From an uncultured delta proteobacterium (GTDB taxonomy: Bacteria > Desulfobacterota > Desulfobulbia > Desulfobulbales > Desulfocapsaceae), in the NCBI GenBank assembly GCA_903875445.1, contig CAIQWD010000114.1, positions 1 to 64,000 of the forward strand: DNA of 64,000 nucleotides. The letters are read 5' to 3'. The notes beneath the pieces were generated by a model. It did not search any database and had not been told where the DNA came from. It saw only the letters and a program-made list of their open reading frames with translations. The translations under genes and the position numbers were made by a program. Each line of letters opens with the position of its first letter. Position 1 is the first letter of the stretch. This document shows positions 53,772 through 63,587 of this stretch, in pieces.

Positions 53772-55595
53772 TCATGCCTCCGTTTGTTCCCTGACTCTCA
53801 GCAACACCTGATCGCCATAGCCGTCCGCCACTGTTTCCCTGACTTTCAACAGGGTGTTCCAACGGCGGAATGCCTCGATAAAAACCACAGTCATCAGCAC
53901 CATCAGGACTATCGACATGCACGTCAACAGATAGAGCCCTTTTGGCAGGAAATTCTTGGTGATATTGAGGTAGCCGGCCCACATGCAGATCGGCATCATG
54001 AAGAGCCCCGGACCGGCGGTCACCCAGGCATATTTCGCCTTGCCGAGCCTGATGAGCATGGTGGTGCCGACGATCAGCGCGCAGGTTGCCAGCAGTTGGT
54101 TACTCATCCCGAACAGCGGCCAGATGGTTGAAATATCGCCGGTATACACCAGATATCCCCAGGCCGAGGTGAATACGGCGCTGGTCAAGATAATGCCGGG
54201 AGTCCAGGCGTTATCGGCAAAGGGTGCATACACCTTGCCGAGCATCTCCTGCAGCAGATAGCGACCCACCCGGGTACCGGCATCAACTGCAGTGAGGATA
54301 AAGACCGCCTCGAACATGATGGCGAAGTGGTACCAGTAGGCCATCATCCCCTTCATAATGGGCACGGAGGAAAAAATATAGGCCATCCCCACCGCCAGCG
54401 AGACGGCGCCGCCCGGTCGCCCCTGAATCTCCTCGCCCACCGCCGCGGCAAGGGTCGGCAGGTTGACCGTGGTCAGACCCAAGGTCTCGAAGACCTTGGG
54501 GGCGGAATTGATGGCGAAGAAATCGGCCGGCACCAGGGCACAGGCGGCGATGAGGGCCATAATGGCAACAAAGCCCTCGGTGAGCATCGCTCCATAACCG
54601 ACGAAAAGAATATCACGTTCCCTGGCGATCATCTTCGGCGTGGTGCCGCTGCCGATGATGGCATGAAAGCCGGACAGAGCGCCGCAGGCAATGGTGATGA
54701 AGATGAAGGGGAAGGCGGCACCGGGGATGATCGGCCCACCGCCGAAGAAGTAAGGGGTGATGGCCGGCATCTGCAGGACCGGATGAACGAAGAAAATTCC
54801 CAAGGCGAGAAGGCCGATGGTACCGATTTTCAGATAAGTCGATAAATAGTCGCGCGGCACCAGGAGAAACCACACCGGCAACACCGAGGCAGCAAAACCG
54901 TAAGCAGGAATGATGACGGAGAGCTGTTTTTTCGAGAAGGTGAACAAGGCCGCAAGCGTCGGATTAGCGGCAACATACGGACCTACAAGAATCGACAAAA
55001 ACAGGAGAACAACCCCGATAATACTTCCTCCCTTGATGTCGCCGGGACGGATCTTCTGCATATAGATGCCCATGATCATGGCGATGGGGATGGTGGCTAC
55101 GACGGTGAAGGTGCCCCAAGGGCTGTTGAACATCGCATTGACAACGGCGATGGAGAGGCCGGCGAGGGTCAAGACCAGGATAAAGAGGATGGCGATCGAG
55201 GCCACCTTGCCGGCCACCGCGCCGATCTCGATTTCAGCAATGACCGAGAGGCTTTTTCCCTGGTGCCGTACCGAGGCAAAGAGCACGATCATGTCGTGTA
55301 CCGCCCCGGCCAGGACACAGCCGATGAGTATCCACAGCGCCCCGGGCAGGAAACCGAACTGGGCCGCCAGGACCGGGCCAAGGAGCGGCCCCGCCGCGGC
55401 AATGGCGGCAAAGTGATGGCCGAACAGCACGTACTTATTGGTCTTCACATAATCATGCCCATCAGCCCGGGTGATTGCCGGTGTTTCCCGGTCATCGTGC
55501 AAACAGAGGACCTTGTTGGCGAGAAAGACTCCATAGAGCCTGTAGGCAATTGCAAAGATGCAAAGTGCCGCGAAAATGAGTGTCAGTGAATTCAT
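53772..55595 (-). CDS. CstA-family peptide/pyruvate transporter
   Basis: 607 residues from the ATG at 55595, with GAAGAGGG before it; an upstream ATG adds 13 residues. About 16-18 helices, with the family blocks YGVFLANKVLCLHDDRETP, FGHHFAAIAAAGPLLGPVLAAQ, AGAVHDMIVLFASVRHQGKS and SGFHAIIGSGTTPKMIARE. In E. coli CstA and BtsT import peptides or pyruvate during carbon limitation. It is downstream of a LytS/LytR-type pair that probably regulates it. Confidence 0.92.
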   Translation of the reverse strand: MNSLTLIFAALCIFAIAYRLYGVFLANKVLCLHDDRETPAITRADGHDYVKTNKYVLFGHHFAAIAAAGPLLGPVLAAQFGFLPGALWILIGCVLAGAVHDMIVLFASVRHQGKSLSVIAEIEIGAVAGKVASIAILFILVLTLAGLSIAVVNAMFNSPWGTFTVVATIPIAMIMGIYMQKIRPGDIKGGSIIGVVLLFLSILVGPYVAANPTLAALFTFSKKQLSVIIPAYGFAASVLPVWFLLVPRDYLSTYLKIGTIGLLALGIFFVHPVLQMPAITPYFFGGGPIIPGAAFPFIFITIACGALSGFHAIIGSGTTPKMIARERDILFVGYGAMLTEGFVAIMALIAACALVPADFFAINSAPKVFETLGLTTVNLPTLAAAVGEEIQGRPGGAVSLAVGMAYIFSSVPIMKGMMAYWYHFAIMFEAVFILTAVDAGTRVGRYLLQEMLGKVYAPFADNAWTPGIILTSAVFTSAWGYLVYTGDISTIWPLFGMSNQLLATCALIVGTTMLIRLGKAKYAWVTAGPGLFMMPICMWAGYLNITKNFLPKGLYLLTCMSIVLMVLMTVVFIEAFRRWNTLLKVRETVADGYGDQVLLRVREQTEA

Positions 55596-55698
55596 TTTTC
55601 CCTCTTCCGGTTGATTTTTTTGTGTGCCGCCCATGCGGTGCGGCCTCTATCCACTGGGAAAAATACAACAGGAAATCAACGAGAAAGGAGAATTTCTT

Positions 55699-55748
55699 CG
55701 AATGGCACTGATAACCGGATGAATGGCTGAAAAACGGGGATGAATGGC
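55699..55748. promoter_or_regulatory. Three operator-like direct repeats, LytTR type
   Basis: On the minus strand GCCATTC occurs three times with a 21-bp period (AATGGC at 55701-55706, 55722-55727 and 55743-55748 on the plus strand). Two copies extend to GCCATTCATCC. Spacing and sequence resemble the tandem GGCATTTCAT sites with an 11-bp spacer described for the LytTR regulator YpdB. They sit between the regulator's stop and the cstA start, so the regulator likely activates cstA here. Confidence 0.6.
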
Positions 55749-55752
55749 GGGA

Positions 55753-56508
55753 CTACAAATCGAAATGCTTCTTCAGATCTTGCACATGATATCTACTGAC
55801 CGGGACTTTCGTCTTATTGGCATCACCCATGAGGAGCTTGTAGCTACCGTTAAACCAAGGGATTACTTCCCTGACATGATTGATATTCACCAGATAGCTG
55901 CGGTGCGATCTGATGAATCCCACCGCGGCAAGTTTCTGTTCCAATTCGCCGAGGGTGCAGCGCGTGTGGTATTTCTTTTCGTCGATGGTATAGACAAACA
56001 CCTCTCCGTCCTCGGAGTGGGCAAGGACGATTCGCTCCGGGGCAGTCGGGATGATGGTTTCTCCCCGATAGAGGGGAATTTTTCGACAGGGATCGACCTT
56101 GAAGGAAGTCGACGAAATTTTCGACTCGGCGGAGAGAGCAATAATCCTGGCTGCCTTGGCAACCGCCTTCGTCACCCTCTCCAGGGTAAAAGGCTTGCAG
56201 AGATAATCGATGGCATCCACCTCAAAGGCCTGTAAGGCATATTCATCGAAGGCGGTGGCAAACACCAGGAGCGGTCGCTCGGGCAATTCCCCGAGGAACT
56301 GGGCGAGTTCCAGGCCGGTCAATCCCGGCATCTGGATATCAAGAAAGACCAGTTGTAGCTTGGTCTCCCGGATCCCCTTGAGGGCGGCCGTACCGCTCGC
56401 CGCCTCGCCGACCACCTCGACCTCGGGGTTTTGCCCGAGAAGATAGCGTAGCTCCCTTCTCGCCGGAGCCTCGTCGTCAATGATGAAGGTGCGTAACGGT
56501 GTTTTCAT
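55753..56508 (-). CDS. LytTR-family response regulator
   Basis: 251 residues: receiver with D57 (VFLDIQMPG) and C-terminal LytTR DNA-binding domain (RCTLGELEQKLAAVGFIRSHRSYLVNINHVREV). Its start overlaps the stop of the kinase gene by ATGA. Homologous pairs (BtsS/BtsR, YpdA/YpdB) sense pyruvate or nutrient limitation and switch on CstA-type transporters, the same arrangement as here. Confidence 0.93.
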   Translation of the reverse strand: MKTPLRTFIIDDEAPARRELRYLLGQNPEVEVVGEAASGTAALKGIRETKLQLVFLDIQMPGLTGLELAQFLGELPERPLLVFATAFDEYALQAFEVDAIDYLCKPFTLERVTKAVAKAARIIALSAESKISSTSFKVDPCRKIPLYRGETIIPTAPERIVLAHSEDGEVFVYTIDEKKYHTRCTLGELEQKLAAVGFIRSHRSYLVNINHVREVIPWFNGSYKLLMGDANKTKVPVSRYHVQDLKKHFDL

Positions 56509-58199
56509 GGGTGCGGCACGGTGAAGGCGACCGTAGTTCCCTGGCCGGGACTGCTTTTTATCTGTAGGGCATGAGCCGTCCCGTAGAGGGCGGTCAGTCG
56601 GGCATTGACGTTCTTCAAGGCGATCCCGGCGCCGTCTTTTGCCGAGACTTTCGGCATATCCTGCATTAACGATGTCAGCATCGCCGGTGCCATGCCGATG
56701 CCGCTATCCCGCACCTCGATCCGTACCAGTCCCTGATCGTGCCGTGCCGAGATCGTCACCCTGCCCCCTCCCTCAAGGGGCAGGATACCATGTTTCAGGG
56801 CGTTTTCCACCAGCGGCTGGAGGATCAGCGGCGGCAGCAGGCAGTCCAGGGTATCCTCATCGATAGCAAAGGTCGCCGTAATCCTCTCCTCGAAGCGGGC
56901 CGATTCGATGGCGATGTAGGCCCGGCAATGCTCCAGCTCGGTTGTCAGGGTGACGCTCTCCACCCCGGGGCTGATATTGGTCCGGAAGAAATCGGCCAGT
57001 TTGACCAGGAGGGCCGAGGCGTTCTCGGGGTCGGTCCGGATATAGCTGATGATGGTGTTGATGGCATTAAAGAGAAAGTGGGGATTGATCTGGGCCTGCA
57101 GCGCCTTGATTTCCGCCTCCTTTACCAGTTTTTTCTGTTCTTCGAGGGCCGATATCTCCAGCTGATTGGAGAAAAGGTGGGCCAGGCCGCCCGCCAGTTC
57201 CACATCCAGCGAGGTTATTCCATTTTCCTTCAAGCGGAACAGCTGTAGGGTGCCGAGGGTCTTGTCCTGTTTGTTCAGCGGCACGATAATGGCCGAACCG
57301 AGGCGGCAGGTGGCATGGGTGCAGCCGATCGCCTCGCGGGTCATCGGCGTGGCAATTTTACCGGTAGTCAGAGCGATTTTGGTAGAGCCGTGCATATACG
57401 GAGTGCCGGGATGGTGATGGGCGTTTTCCGCCCCCGCATAGGCGAGAATCCGGCTTTCGTCGGAGAGAGCGACTGCATCCAGATCGGTCAATTCGAGAAT
57501 AATTTCGGCAGTCTCGGCTGCGGATACAGCTGTCAAACCACCCCGCAGAAACGGCAGGGTGCGCAGGGCGATATTCAGCGCCGTCTGCGCCTGGAAGGCG
57601 GCAAAGCGCTCCTTTTCCTTATACACCGAGGCGATCATCATCACGAAGATAGCCAGGCCCAGCGAATTGATGAGAATCATCGGCAGTCCAATCACGCTGA
57701 CCAGGGCCACCGCCGCCTCGAAGGGTTTGGGAATAATCAGCAGAAGTATCATCTGCAGGGCTTCGACAATAATCCCGGTTATGAAGGCCGCGGCCGGATC
57801 AAAGGGGCTCCGCTTCAAGCGGTGATAAATCAGGCCACCGGCCACACCCTCGACAATGGTTGCCACCCCGCAGGCTATGGCAGTGAACCCGCCGATATCG
57901 ATCAGGTAGCGATGTCCGCCGGCAATAACACCTGCGGCAGCACCGACCAGCGGTCCACCGAGGATGCCCCCCAGGGCCACCCCGATGACCCGGGAGTTGG
58001 CGATGGCGTTCTGGATCGGAACCCCCATATAGGTGCCGGCAATGCCCAAAAGACCGAAAAGCACCGACAGGGAAAGCTTTTCATAGCGGTTGACATTGCC
58101 GGTAAGCAGCCGCCTGCAGATATCGAAACGCATGGCCAGGATAAAGACAATCGCAAATATCCCGAGTCGTTCCAGAAGGTTGATGAGTAAATCGGCCAT
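56505..58199 (-). CDS. LytS-type sensor histidine kinase (5TM-GAF-HATPase)
   Basis: 564 residues. Five or six membrane helices (about 1-190) form a 5TMR_LYT module with NAIANSRVIGVALGGILGGPLVGAAAGVIAG. A GAF domain (about 220-345) follows. The His_kinase block is QINPHFLFNAINTI, and the C-terminal HATPase ends with GIALKNVNARL. It probably senses an extracellular nutrient, such as pyruvate, and phosphorylates the LytTR regulator encoded next. Confidence 0.92.
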   Translation of the reverse strand: MADLLINLLERLGIFAIVFILAMRFDICRRLLTGNVNRYEKLSLSVLFGLLGIAGTYMGVPIQNAIANSRVIGVALGGILGGPLVGAAAGVIAGGHRYLIDIGGFTAIACGVATIVEGVAGGLIYHRLKRSPFDPAAAFITGIIVEALQMILLLIIPKPFEAAVALVSVIGLPMILINSLGLAIFVMMIASVYKEKERFAAFQAQTALNIALRTLPFLRGGLTAVSAAETAEIILELTDLDAVALSDESRILAYAGAENAHHHPGTPYMHGSTKIALTTGKIATPMTREAIGCTHATCRLGSAIIVPLNKQDKTLGTLQLFRLKENGITSLDVELAGGLAHLFSNQLEISALEEQKKLVKEAEIKALQAQINPHFLFNAINTIISYIRTDPENASALLVKLADFFRTNISPGVESVTLTTELEHCRAYIAIESARFEERITATFAIDEDTLDCLLPPLILQPLVENALKHGILPLEGGGRVTISARHDQGLVRIEVRDSGIGMAPAMLTSLMQDMPKVSAKDGAGIALKNVNARLTALYGTAHALQIKSSPGQGTTVAFTVPHP

Positions 58200-58218
58200 C
58201 TGTTCTTCTTTTTAATAA

Positions 58219-59139
58219 TCAGGGAGTTTTCCCGGTAGTGAACAATCGCAAAAACTTGCCGGGAATGGCGGTCTCGAAGCGACAGAGCTTGCCGGTTTTC
58301 GGATGGGTGAAGGCGAGGACCTGGGCGTGCAGGCCCATGCGACGGAGGGGATTCTGGCTTGCGCCGTATTTATCGTCACCGATGATGGGATGTTTGATAT
58401 CCTGCATATGTACCCGGATCTGATGTTTTCGGCCAGTCTCCAGATTCAGTTGCAACAAGGAAAACGTGCCGTTATCACGCAGTTTTTTATAATGGGTGAT
58501 GGCCTTCTTGCCGAGTTGGGAGCTTTGGTGCGAATATACTATGAGTGCCGAGCTTTCCTTCAACCAGGAGGTGATGGTGCCCTCCGGCGGTTCGACCTGC
58601 CCTTCAACGACGGCGACATAGGTGCGCTCGGCAATGGTTGTTTCCCAGGTTTCCTGGATCTGTCGTTTGATCGTTTCATTTTTGGCAAACAGCAGCAGTC
58701 CTGAGGTCTCCCGATCAAGGCGGTGAACGATGAAGATCTTGTTCTCTTTATCCTGCGACTTGACGTAGTCGCTGAGCATGGCATAGGCGGTTTTCCGTTT
58801 TTCCTTGTCGGTTGCCACCGTCAGGAGGCCGGACGGCTTATCGATGACGATCAGATCCTCGTCTTCGTGGACAATCTTCAATTCTTGACCCGGCTTATGC
58901 GCTGCCGCAGGGTCCCAGCGAACCTCCACCTTTTGGCCGGGACGGAGCGGATGGTCGAATTGGGTCACCGGTTTTTTTTCAACAAAAATCTGCCGGTCCC
59001 CCAGCACTTTCTTGACGGTGTTGCGGCTTTTTTGCGGCAGCTTGGCAAGCAGAAAGGCAAGCAGGGTATCCTCTTTCTCGACTATAAAGGCATCGATTTT
59101 TTTCTTGACGGGGGAATAGCGTTTTTCGGAATTCTTCAT
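58219..59139 (-). CDS. RluA-family pseudouridine synthase
   Basis: 306 residues. An S4-like RNA-binding domain (about 20-85) precedes the catalytic domain with HRLDRETSGLLLFAK, whose aspartate is the nucleophile, and the late QIRVHMQDIKHPIIGDDKYGA. The enzyme isomerises uridine in rRNA or tRNA. The exact site cannot be assigned among RluA, RluC and RluD types. Confidence 0.9.
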   Translation of the reverse strand: MKNSEKRYSPVKKKIDAFIVEKEDTLLAFLLAKLPQKSRNTVKKVLGDRQIFVEKKPVTQFDHPLRPGQKVEVRWDPAAAHKPGQELKIVHEDEDLIVIDKPSGLLTVATDKEKRKTAYAMLSDYVKSQDKENKIFIVHRLDRETSGLLLFAKNETIKRQIQETWETTIAERTYVAVVEGQVEPPEGTITSWLKESSALIVYSHQSSQLGKKAITHYKKLRDNGTFSLLQLNLETGRKHQIRVHMQDIKHPIIGDDKYGASQNPLRRMGLHAQVLAFTHPKTGKLCRFETAIPGKFLRLFTTGKTP

Positions 59140-59251
59140 TTTTCTCTCTGGGAATCGGATTGGTTGCGGCGGCAGGCGATGACTTTGGCCTCGACTGTCG
59201 GCAATCTACCTTCTTTCTCGCCCGAAGTCGTCAACATTCGCAATTTCACTC

Positions 59252-59282
59252 TTGACAACTGATCCTCGAAAATGAGTATACT
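59252..59282 (+). promoter_or_regulatory. Weak promoter candidate before the sensor kinase
   Basis: TTGACA at 59252-59257 and TATACT at 59277-59282 flank a 19-bp spacer, longer than the optimum of 17. The gene starts 75 bp downstream. No activator site is visible. Confidence 0.3.
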
Positions 59283-59356
59283 TCCACACTCGAAATACCG
59301 GTTAATTATATCTCGGTGCACCCTCCGCAACCGCCAAAAATTATAAAGAGCAGAGA

Positions 59357-62215
59357 ATGACCATAACGATTGGCTTAAACTTTTTGGCTCGGTTTTGTTC
59401 GGCAGTATTCCTGTTTTGCATAGTACTGATATCTCATGCGTATGCGATCGATCTGTCAAACGCCGAGAAAGAATTCCTGAGCACAAAAGGCACGATTGTT
59501 TTTGTCAGCCAGACACACTATCCACCCTTTGAGTTCACCGATGAGCACCTGCAGCATGAAGGCATGATGCTTGATATTATTCGTTGGATGGCCGTCGAAA
59601 TGTCTTTCCATCCGGTGTTTCTGGATATGCCCTTCCTGCATGCGCAACAAGCCGTAATTTCCGGGCAGGCTGATATTATTACCAGCCTTTTTCCGAGTGA
59701 AAAGCGAAAAGAAACATTTGAGTTCACAGATACACTTTTTGATGTCCCGGCATCGATTTTTGTTAAAGCAGAACGGACCGATGTAAAAGATCTCAAGGAC
59801 CTGAACGGCAAAACCATCGCTATTCAGAGGGGAGACTATGCCAAGGAATATCTGGAATCGCAAAAGATACATTTCAATACAGTGGATACAGAGGACTTTG
59901 CCGAGGCTATTGATCAGATAATTTCCGGCAAAGCCGATGCGGTCATCGGCGATGAACAAATCGTCCTCTATCATATTTTCAGTAACCGGCTAACGGATCA
60001 GGTTAAAAAAGTGCATGAACCGCTGTACATCGGCAAAAACTGTATGGCAGCGAATAAAGACAAGGCCATCCTCATCGATATTCTCAACAAAGGTATCCAT
60101 GAGGCCAGGAAAACCGGGGTGTTGGATAAGATTAGCAAAAAATGGTTAGGAACAAATTTCGGCTATCAAAAATCATTTTTGGAACGCCATTTCTGGCCGT
60201 TATCCGCTGCCGCCGGATGCCTGTTGCTGGTATCCATTGGTGTGTGGGTATGGAACGTCAGGCTGCGCATCCTGGTCCGTAAGAAAACAGAGGTTATTTT
60301 GCACCGAGAAACAGCCCTGCGGGAAAGCGAGAGAAATTTTCGCACCTTCTTTGATACAATGGATGACATGCTCCTCGTGAGTGGCCCGGACGGCAAGATC
60401 TGCTATTCAAATTCCGCCGTATCAATAAAACTGGGCTACAAGCAGGCCGAACTTGAAAAGATGGACATCGTTCACATGCATCCATCGGCGATGCGGGAGG
60501 AAGCCGAAGCGATTTATTCCGCCATATGCAAGGGGGAGATGAATGTCTGCCCTTTCCCGCTTGAAAGCAAAACAGGTACGCTTATCCCTGTGGAATCCAG
60601 GGAATGGCTTGGCCAATGGAACGGAACCGATTGCATTTTCTGCATTTCCAAGGACCTTTCCAAGGAACAAGAAGCTCTGCAGAAGTTTAATCGACTTTTT
60701 GATAACAACCCGGCGCCGATGTCGGTACTCAGTCTTCCCGATAAAAAATTCACCGATGTCAATAACGCCTTTATTCATGCACTCGGCTTTTCCCGTGAAG
60801 AAATCCTTGGTAAGACGAGTGGCGAATTACGACTCTTTGTTGACATGGAAGTCCATCATCGATTTATTGAGCAATATCAGAAAGAAGGGAAGATAATCCA
60901 GTCCGAATGCAAAATTAGATGCAAAGATGGGGCGATTCTCGACGGGCTCTTTTCCGGAGAGGTCATTGAAAGCCAGGGACAGCAGTTTTTTCTTGCCGTC
61001 ATGGTCGATCAGACCGAACGTAAAAGTGCCGTGAATAAACTTCGCGAGAGCGAAGAACTGCATCGTCTCCTGGTCACCAACATCAATGAGGGATTCTTTA
61101 TGACCGATGGTGAAGGATTTTTGACCTTCGGCAATGAGGCCTTGGCCAGGATCTATGGCTTTGACACCCCAACTGAGTGTATCGGCAAGCAAATCTTCGA
61201 CCTCGTGGCGCCACAGGCCAGAGAGACGGCCAGGCAAATTTTCTCCGAAGCGGTGGCAAGCGGCCAGGCTCCCGCCGGTTTCGAAATACCGACCTTAAGA
61301 AAAAACGGCGAAATAGTGCAGACCGAGGTCAAGCCAACGATTTTTTTTCAAAAGGATGGGGCGGTTATCATCCAGGGACTGCTGATTGATATCAGCGAAC
61401 GCAGGAGGATTGAAGAGGAGCGCAGACAATGGGAACGGCAGGGGCAGCAAATCGAGAAAGCTGAGAGCCTAAATCGTATGGCCGGGGCTATTGCCCATCA
61501 TTTCAACAACATGCTTGGGGCGATAATGGGGAATATTGAGTTGGCCGTTGCCGACTTACCCCGAGGATCAGATATCGCAGAATCCCTGACGGAAGCCATG
61601 AAGGCCTCTCATCGTGCGGCGGAGATGAGCAGTCTGATGCTTACCTATCTCGGACAAACAATTTCCCATCATGAGTCCCTGGATCTCACCGATATATGCC
61701 GTGGCTGCCTGCCGTTGTTCAGAACCGTATTGCAGAAAAATGTGGTTCTGGAGACGGACTTTTTATCCTCCGGACCGGTCATCAATGCCAATGTCGGCCA
61801 GGTGCAACAATTGATCAGAAACCTGGTCGCAAATGCCTCCGAGTCTATTGAAAACACCGGAGGAACCATTCACCTGACGGTCAGGACTGTTTCCGCACAA
61901 GACATCTCAATGACACATCGTTTCCCCATCGACGGGAACCCGCAGGACAATTACTATGCCTGCATAGCAGTAAAAGACACCGGTGCCGGGATTACCGACA
62001 AGGAAATCGAGCAGATCTTCGACCCGTTTTTCTCGACCAAATTCACCGGGCGAGGTTTAGGTCTCTCTGTGGCACTCGGCATCGTGCGGGCACATAACGG
62101 CGTGATTACGGTGGAAAGCTCCTTAGGTCGGGGCAGTGTTTTTCGGGTCTTCCTCCCCTTGGCCCAGCAACCGGCCCCTCCCCGATCCGAGGAGCAATCG
62201 GTGCCAACCCTTTAA
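59357..62215 (+). CDS. Sensor histidine kinase with periplasmic solute-binding domain and PAS repeats
   Basis: 952 residues. Signal segment (about 10-35), a SBP_bac_3-type binding domain (about 40-265, EFTDEHLQHEGMMLDIIRWMA), one helix (about 275-300), three PAS regions (about 325-680, such as GYKQAELEKM, GFSREEILGKTSGEL and GFDTPTECIGKQIFDLV), HisKA with IAHHFNNMLG and HATPase with NLVANASESIENTG and GRGLGLSVALG. No receiver is attached. The domain order follows the EvgS/BvgS type without its relay. The ligand is probably an amino acid or similar solute; no response regulator lies next to it. Confidence 0.9.
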   Translation: MTITIGLNFLARFCSAVFLFCIVLISHAYAIDLSNAEKEFLSTKGTIVFVSQTHYPPFEFTDEHLQHEGMMLDIIRWMAVEMSFHPVFLDMPFLHAQQAVISGQADIITSLFPSEKRKETFEFTDTLFDVPASIFVKAERTDVKDLKDLNGKTIAIQRGDYAKEYLESQKIHFNTVDTEDFAEAIDQIISGKADAVIGDEQIVLYHIFSNRLTDQVKKVHEPLYIGKNCMAANKDKAILIDILNKGIHEARKTGVLDKISKKWLGTNFGYQKSFLERHFWPLSAAAGCLLLVSIGVWVWNVRLRILVRKKTEVILHRETALRESERNFRTFFDTMDDMLLVSGPDGKICYSNSAVSIKLGYKQAELEKMDIVHMHPSAMREEAEAIYSAICKGEMNVCPFPLESKTGTLIPVESREWLGQWNGTDCIFCISKDLSKEQEALQKFNRLFDNNPAPMSVLSLPDKKFTDVNNAFIHALGFSREEILGKTSGELRLFVDMEVHHRFIEQYQKEGKIIQSECKIRCKDGAILDGLFSGEVIESQGQQFFLAVMVDQTERKSAVNKLRESEELHRLLVTNINEGFFMTDGEGFLTFGNEALARIYGFDTPTECIGKQIFDLVAPQARETARQIFSEAVASGQAPAGFEIPTLRKNGEIVQTEVKPTIFFQKDGAVIIQGLLIDISERRRIEEERRQWERQGQQIEKAESLNRMAGAIAHHFNNMLGAIMGNIELAVADLPRGSDIAESLTEAMKASHRAAEMSSLMLTYLGQTISHHESLDLTDICRGCLPLFRTVLQKNVVLETDFLSSGPVINANVGQVQQLIRNLVANASESIENTGGTIHLTVRTVSAQDISMTHRFPIDGNPQDNYYACIAVKDTGAGITDKEIEQIFDPFFSTKFTGRGLGLSVALGIVRAHNGVITVESSLGRGSVFRVFLPLAQQPAPPRSEEQSVPTL

Positions 62216-62287
62216 ACAAACCTTACCTGCGTGAAGATCTTCGCACGGCGATTAATCATGCATTGACAAACCAGTCTCAATGACCGG

Positions 62288-62764
62288 TTAAGGCAAATCA
62301 ATGCCTTGTGGCCGGTACTGCATCTGTAACCCTTTAAGAAAATTGCGTAAAACCTGATCCTTACAAGGCCGGTAGTGCTTATGGTCCAACCTGCGAAAGA
62401 ATGCACTTACTTCATGCCGGCTCATTCGCAAACCAGCCAGATCCATGATTTTCACAATTTCCTCGCCTGTCAGGTTGAAGGCAATTTTCAACTTCCGCAG
62501 AACCATATTGTTGTTGAGGCGCTTTTCCGCATCTGCCTCCGGCCCTTCTTTTTTGCCCCTTTTCTCGCTTATCACAGCGTTGAGGAAAATTGCCAGCTGC
62601 CTATCGGTGCAATTCTGCCAGGTCGGATCGTCATCTTTTTTCAACCAATTGCAGACCTGCTCACGGGTGAGGTGATAATCGGCAAGCCTGAAAAGGCTAA
62701 TCATCTGCGCATCGTCCAGATCGAGGATATAACGGATACTCCGTAATATATCGTTATTATTCAA
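62288..62764 (-). CDS. DUF1456 protein (YehS-like)
   Basis: 158 residues with two tandem repeats of the family, each with NNxILRSIRYxLDLDDAQMISLFRLAD and VCNWLKKDDDP or VSAFFRRLDHKHYRPCKD. DUF1456 proteins are small, cytosolic and of unknown function. It is convergent with the sensor kinase gene and transcribed alone. Confidence 0.88.
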   Translation of the reverse strand: MNNNDILRSIRYILDLDDAQMISLFRLADYHLTREQVCNWLKKDDDPTWQNCTDRQLAIFLNAVISEKRGKKEGPEADAEKRLNNNMVLRKLKIAFNLTGEEIVKIMDLAGLRMSRHEVSAFFRRLDHKHYRPCKDQVLRNFLKGLQMQYRPQGIDLP

Positions 62765-62845
62765 AAAAATATTTCCTGTTGGAAGTGTTTTGCCTTGTGC
62801 GGTGGCGTCTCAATGGCCTGCGCCATTGAAATGGTTTAGGAGAAA

Positions 62846-63409
62846 TTATTTCGAGACCGCTCCTAAATTCTGCCCGAAAGCATATGCTTTGGTTAAGGTC
62901 GCTTCCTGTGCAAGAATATCCTCTTTGCCCCGTGTTCCTGTTGCCTGGATTCGACCTGCCAGGGTGAATCCAAGGAAGGGATACACCTTTTCCTGGTAAT
63001 CAAGGTACGGTTTAAACAAATCGGCATCCGGGTTGCCTTGTGTATAGACGAAGGCGATTTTTTTCGGTCCATTCAGGCGGCTTTCATATTTGGGGGTGAG
63101 CAGACGGCAGAGTCGGTCCATGAAGACCTTGGTGTTGCCGCTCACCTGCCAGGCATAGATGGGCGAGCCGAGAACCACGGCATCACTTTGCTGGATCGCA
63201 TCGACGACCCGATCCATATCATCCCGCATGACACATTCGCCGGTCGCCCTGCAGGTACCACAACCTTGGCAATACTTGATGGTAAGATCGGCGAGTTTTA
63301 AGAATTCAGTTGCGCCTCCCGCTTCGGTAGCCCCGGCAAGAACTTTTTTGAGCAGTTTCTCAGTATTGCCATTTTTTCTCGGACTTCCGTCAATGCCGAT
63401 GATCTTCAT
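62846..63409 (-). CDS. Flavodoxin-fold NADPH-dependent FMN reductase-like protein
   Basis: 187 residues. The phosphate-binding GSPRKNGNTEK and SPIYAWQVSGNTKVFMDR mark the FMN-binding flavodoxin fold of the iron-sulfur flavoprotein group, and YCQGCGTCRATGEC gives a four-cysteine motif that could hold a [4Fe-4S] cluster. It probably transfers electrons between ferredoxin or NADPH and small acceptors in the cytosol. Its electron donor is unknown. Confidence 0.85.
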   Translation of the reverse strand: MKIIGIDGSPRKNGNTEKLLKKVLAGATEAGGATEFLKLADLTIKYCQGCGTCRATGECVMRDDMDRVVDAIQQSDAVVLGSPIYAWQVSGNTKVFMDRLCRLLTPKYESRLNGPKKIAFVYTQGNPDADLFKPYLDYQEKVYPFLGFTLAGRIQATGTRGKEDILAQEATLTKAYAFGQNLGAVSK

Positions 63410-63587
63410 TCCCTCTTCTCCTTTTTGGATATTTTTTTCTTAGATGGTGATAAACTCAAGACAGCTTTCTTTATGGTCGAAAAGAGTAATCATTGAATAC
63501 TTACAGTCGATATCTTAACATCAAAAAGCGATGATCCATAAGTAGAAATTACGCAAATTCAGCAAACAGGAGGCCGAGATACACGCG

